From Astragalus membranaceus (Eukaryota; Streptophyta; Magnoliopsida; Fabales; Fabaceae): a stretch of 64,000 nt of DNA. The stretch lies in contig CM076851.1 in assembly GCA_039519185.1 (NCBI GenBank), positions 27,838,857 to 27,902,856 of the forward strand, written 5' to 3'. This document shows positions 60,174 through 64,000 of the stretch, one piece after another (position 1 is the first letter of the stretch; every line of letters starts with the position of its first letter). A model generated the notes under the pieces. That model was given only the letters and a program-made list of their open reading frames with translations. It did no database searches and was not told the origin of the DNA. Position numbers and translations under genes: made by a program.

Positions 60174-60639
60174 CAAATAGCAATGCTGTTAAAAACATTG
60201 CATCTCCTAAATTGTCTTTCATGAAATTTTGTTTCATTGGAACAAAAGAGTTATTAGAAAATAAAACTTTCATTAATTGAAATGTTGAAAATGTTGAAAA
60301 CAAAATTTGAATTTGTTTAAAATGTTGAAAACAAAATTTGAATTTTGTTTTGCTTATAGCAACAACTTAACATAGCAACAAATTTCTTTTGTCGAGACCG
60401 GAAGGTATCTAGAGATGACAATTCGGCCCACATCAAGTTGGTCTGCATTGGGTTTTGGCTTATTGGGCTTGGCCAAAAGCTCGGATCGAAATTCGGCCCA
60501 CATCAAGTTGGTCTGCATTGAGAGTGAATTCAATTGCATATTTTTACTATATTTATATTTTAACGTCTAAAGAGGTCCTCACGTTACCAATCATATTAAA
60601 ATTTGATGACACAATTGAATTTTCTTTAATTCAAATTAT
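60174..60639. other. Intergenic DNA with a 31-bp direct repeat
   Basis: AATTCGGCCCACATCAAGTT plus the following TGGTCTGCATTG occurs at about 60419-60449 and 60488-60518. No gene is seen. Confidence 0.6.
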
Positions 60640-60802
60640 GAGAAATGCTAGGAACACTCTTTTTTTCACACTCTCTTTGAACACTTTCTTTAATTCAAAT
60701 TAACAAGTCTCATTTTCAAAGTGGTGGGACTCACATGAATTTTAACCAATTATAGAATGAGTGTTGGAGAGTGTATAAAAGAAAATGTTGCTAGCATTTC
60801 TC
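60640..60802. mobile_element. 163-bp MITE with 9-bp TSD (Mutator-like)
   Basis: Ends GAGAAATGCTAG and CTAGCATTTCTC (about 35 bp of imperfect inverted repeat) are flanked by a perfect 9-bp duplication TCAAATTAT (60631-60639 and 60803-60811). Confidence 0.88.
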
Positions 60803-61255
60803 TCAAATTATTTATATCAGAAAACATTAACTTCTATTTGTTTTATTTGGGTGTGTATTTAGGACTAATTCAGCCCACTAATTCAAGAGGTAAGGTATTC
60901 AAACCTTATAAAGACTACTTTGGTGATAATTTCTTCGACTCCACTCGGTACAAACATTATGCCAAAAATAACGAACAAATTCATGTGCCACCGACAGTGT
61001 AAAAACAGTTCACCTTTCATTTCATTGATAACTCTACAATCTATTTCCATGGCTTAGCTCATACATAGCCCTTAAATAGTGCACCTTCGTCCTTTTATTG
61101 ACCCCATATATAAGTGCTTCACTACTTGCCATATCTCCCAAACAAGTACACATCTATAATTCCCATTTCATAGTTATATAGTAAGATAAGATATCGAACC
61201 ATACAACTATCAACCCCCAGCACCAACCAAATCTCAAGTGTACGTACCAACAAAT
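60803..61255. other. Intergenic DNA, no gene supported
   Basis: An open frame at 60757-61002 overlaps the MITE edge and has no recognisable domain. Nothing else is identified. Confidence 0.4.
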
Positions 61256-61477
61256 ACGGATTTGGATTGTATGCGGCCGATTTTGCATAGCGTCATGTAG
61301 TCGGTGTGCTAGAGGCCGTCTGATCAAGATCGGACGGTTCCGATTTTAAGGACGGTTTTGGATTTCTGCTTAATAATAAATTCAAGTTAAAATCTGGACT
61401 GTTCGATCTTAATCAGACGGCTCCGAATTGCTGACTGCGCAACTTGATAGAATTTGTGACCGCATCTAAACCCAATC
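61256..61477. mobile_element. 222-bp MITE (hAT-like, TSD CAACAAAT)
   Basis: Imperfect inverted ends (GATTTGGATTGTATGCGG on the left; the complement of the right end reads GATTGGGTTTAGATGCGG) are flanked by the 8-bp duplication CAACAAAT (61248-61255 and 61478-61485). The interior has an inverted pair (CCGTCTGATCAAGATCGGAC and GTTCGATCTTAATCAGACGG), so it can fold into a hairpin. Confidence 0.75.
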
Positions 61478-61517
61478 CAACAAATTTATGTGTGATAACT
61501 AATTTAGCTTTCAGCCT

Positions 61518-61566
61518 CTTTCGATCTTTTATACTTTCCCCGTTTCCATCTTTTATACTTTCCCCA
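61518..61566. repeat. 24-bp tandem duplication
   Basis: Two head-to-tail copies of a unit containing ATCTTTTATACTTTCCCC are present. Confidence 0.85.
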
Positions 61567-61769
61567 TTTGATAGGATACATGTGGTTCGCTTGTTCATAT
61601 TAAGCTTGAGTAAGCACAATTAGCAACTGGTATATACATTTGTATCAATGTTTTAAAAACCAAACCACGATTCAACAAGTTGCATTGTGAATCGACTATA
61701 TTGTCTCCGATTCAGTTACATGAGCGAATTTTATTAACCTCTAATTCATATCAATTTGAAACCTTTAAA

Positions 61770-61955
61770 CAGTGGCGGACCCAGGACCCTGGGGTCAGGG
61801 ATGTCAAATTTTTTAAGGTCAGAGTCAAATGGGTGCAAAACTTGGTCTACTAGTACAATTTAAAATTTTCAGGGGGTTCAAAAACAAAATTTCAAGAATT
61901 TTAGGTTATTTATATAAGGTGATAATTGCAATTTTTTTTTTAGGGGTTCAAAACA
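61770..61955. mobile_element. Truncated hAT-type MITE
   Basis: CAGTGGCGGACCCAGGACCC and about 170 further bp match the complete element at 11547-11766. The right terminal repeat is missing after TAGGGGTTCAAAAC. Confidence 0.85.
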
Positions 61956-62509
61956 TTAATTGATGCATGGTTGCTCATTGACTCTAGGTACGGTTGGCCA
62001 GAAGTACTGTCCAAACAACTGTATTTAATTTTATAGGGGGGGGGGGGGTAGTGCAGTGAGTGGTAGATAAGTAATAACATCTTTATGATTGAGTTGAACT
62101 TGTACGTAAAATTTAATTGGTTGTACGATAAACCCAATAAATCCAAATGGAATATATATGTTATCCACTGTGGGACATCAAGTTATGGCTGAATTTATAT
62201 GGGGGTAAATTCTGGTCTATTAATATCTTCTTCCTTTTTTGTCTTCAAGAGTCAAGACAACAAGATCGTAAATATTGGAAGTTCAAAGGAAAATCCCGCA
62301 TCTGACACAAAATTCCCATGCTAGTGAATTACTCGGAGAATTTTTTTGATCAGTAATTACTCAGTGATTTAAAACACTTTATATTTTATGTGCTTAATTA
62401 TAAAGCATCTACGAATCCTTGGTGATTCCTATAAACGAACCTCATTCTAAAAGGTAAAATGTAGATATGAATTTCAACAATTTAATAAGAAAACAATGGT
62501 TAATATATA
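61956..62509. other. Intergenic DNA with a poly-G run
   Basis: A run of about 12 G lies at 62036-62048. No gene or element border was recognised. Confidence 0.4.
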
Positions 62510-63207
62510 TGTTCCGGACCCGGCCATGTGACCCAACTCCGGCTTTGGGCCTCGGGATCAGCCCACTTACCTAGGTCCAGCTCCAGTGTAACTCAGCTTA
62601 TACATATCTATCAGACATTGAACCGTACCTTGAATGTCTCGGGGCGGGTCGATCCGGCACAAAGTGACACAGTTTAATAGTGAAGTCGACAGCAAAGCTC
62701 GGATTGGGTTGTACCTGCAAAAACCTCCGACGCCCAAATCAGACGGGAAGAAGTCAAAGCTGGAAATGAATTTATGGATCAAAAGTATACATTTCAGTGG
62801 GGGTTGACTTCTATTTATAGAATCGGGCGATGCCCCCTGGCCGTAGGATTAGCCGGGTCGATCTCAGCCGTTGATAACGGTTCCTGTAGATTTGCTACAG
62901 TGGACCGGTCACGGCCCATTTGGTGGATTGGGCCATCGGCCCAGTCCGGAACAGACATCAACAACAAGGATGCGTCCGGACGATTCAACAGACCAAGGAA
63001 GACCTGATGTTTATATATACGGGCCCACTTTGCAAAAACAAGGTGCATGACTCATTCCATGCTTCACTCTGAGATTCTCATATACTGACTTTAGTGTTGG
63101 AATGGCAACACATGTACCACACTCGGGGTAGACTTTCAAACTCGACCTTCGGGAGCCTTAACAACTGCCGACTCGGACCGACTCGAGCAAATGCAAGATG
63201 CAGGACA
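62510..63207 (-). mobile_element. Solo LTR, 698 bp (TSD ATATA)
   Basis: In plus coordinates it starts TGTTCCGGACCC and ends GATGCAGGACA, flanked by a perfect 5-bp duplication ATATA (62505-62509 and 63208-63212). It is much richer in GC than its surroundings. On the minus strand a TATA box (TATAAATAG at about 62811-62819) sits where an LTR promoter is expected, so the LTR reads right to left. There is no internal region. Confidence 0.82.
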
Positions 63208-63719
63208 ATATATTTTCAAGAATTGTTTACTTTAATAAATAATAATAAATAACCTATCATATCCATGTCCAAGAATCTTTCTAGATTATAGATCTAAAAT
63301 TTTATTATAAAATGCAGAAGCAGACAAGACAAGAAAAGAAAAGTATTGTGAGCAAAAGATGGGAAAAAATGAAAAAGAAAATATTTGGCAGCAGCTAAAT
63401 GTCGGTACAATACAACCGTACAAATGGATGCATGAACTTTTTAAGAGAGAGGAGAAGGAAGAAGAGAACAGGCTGTTATGGGGAAAGAGAAACCTACAGA
63501 GTTTATTAGTAAGATCTGAGGCTTAGACCACATCTTTATAAGAGGCCCTACTGAGATTTTCCCTCTGATCCTCACAGTAATAAATAAGAGCAAGAGAATT
63601 TGAACAAGACGTGACATGGTGTGTGTGATAGCGAATCTCATCTGTAACATTAATGTCATGAAATATCAAATAAAAATCACCAAGGGTGTGCATGGGTGAT
63701 ATTAATAGTAACCGTACTA
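63208..63719. other. Intergenic DNA, no gene supported
   Basis: AT-rich, with A/G-rich stretches at 63300-63400. The open frames at 63441-63825 (minus) overlap the SINE or lack any recognisable domain. Confidence 0.4.
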
Positions 63720-63845
63720 TTTTTTTACCGGCATAATATCCACATATGGGAGAAATAGGAGAATGTGAGTCGCATCTCGGGTTCGAACCTGAGAGCAAGT
63801 TAAAGATTTTTCTAGTTCCAACCAACTGAACTACACTACTGGGAT
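63720..63845 (-). mobile_element. tRNA-derived SINE
   Basis: On the minus strand a Pol III A box (TAGTTCAGTTGG, 63833-63822) is followed about 35 bp later by a B box (GGTTCGAACC, 63789-63780). A short body then ends in ATGCCGGTAAAAAAA. This is the layout of plant tRNA-derived SINEs. The sequence between the boxes cannot fold as a tRNA. The exact ends and TSD were not resolved. Confidence 0.65.
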
Positions 63846-64000
63846 ATTAGCTAAGAAATTTTAATTACACCGAAGAGTACTTAGATGAGATAACAAGGGT
63901 CTTTTCCATCTTAACCAAAGTCTTGTGTTGGAGTTCAATTTTGGGCATGCAGCAGTGTTAAATCTCTTGAATGAGAGCTTGCCGCCCATTGTGGTCCTAC

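Noticed and set aside
62567..63048. Several frames in a GC-rich block
   Set aside because: The block is a solo LTR with a 5-bp TSD; its higher GC keeps frames open by chance.

Overview
The window looks like repeat-dominated nuclear DNA of a flowering plant, probably a eudicot and perhaps a legume (an inference from element style, not proven). It is AT-rich, has spliceosomal introns, and holds almost no ordinary genes. One complete host gene is visible: an intronless pectin-methylesterase/invertase inhibitor (4644-5192, minus). A pair of splice-compatible exons at 10111-10721 (minus) may belong to a second host gene. Nearly everything else is transposable-element DNA, much of it with boundaries that target-site duplications (TSDs) define exactly.

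Layout. 1-4500: 3' ends of Ty3/gypsy elements, a Tekay/Del-like LTR with primer-binding site and gag remnant, and a small TRIM-like element. 4644-5192: the inhibitor gene. 6266-7639: a Mutator-like element (9-bp TSD) with a second one inside it. 8884-9855: a hAT-type element carrying a GC-rich 33-bp minisatellite. 11933-17043: a CACTA element (TSD AAG) that has captured exon pieces of a CBS-domain protein, an unidentified gene and cytosolic methionyl-tRNA synthetase. 20361-22131: a truncated LINE. 23687-27762: a second gene-capturing CACTA (TSD TAA) with pieces of fibrillarin and pyruvate kinase plus a damaged tRNA gene, sitting in an old Tekay-like LTR. 28312-29673: a Helitron-like element with five tandem units of about 134 bp. 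30448-35862: two tandem copia-like LTRs; the first holds a Tekay-like solo LTR, which itself holds a CACTA fragment and another solo LTR.

38483-58981 is the centrepiece: a 20.5-kb CACTA element (TSD ACA) inserted in a LINE remnant. It encodes a decayed tnp2-type transposase and a second transposon protein on the minus strand. Its transposase gene is split by a 9.9-kb CACTA element of another family (44193-54100, TSD TCA) that carries the same two-gene set on the plus strand, intact except for one single-base frameshift. The outer transposase gene is also split by a 2.5-kb patchwork of Ty3 LTR, inverted integrase fragment and short copied filler, flanked by a 36-bp duplication.

59635-64000: a 539-bp CACTA miniature of the outer family, three small DNA-transposon relics, a solo LTR and a tRNA-derived SINE.

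The two CACTA gene pairs (TnpD-like transposase plus TnpA/Transposase_24-like protein) are the functional cores. The arrays of short inverted motifs at each element's ends are the expected binding region for the second protein; each family has its own motif. All family assignments come from reading motifs and translations by eye; no database search was run.
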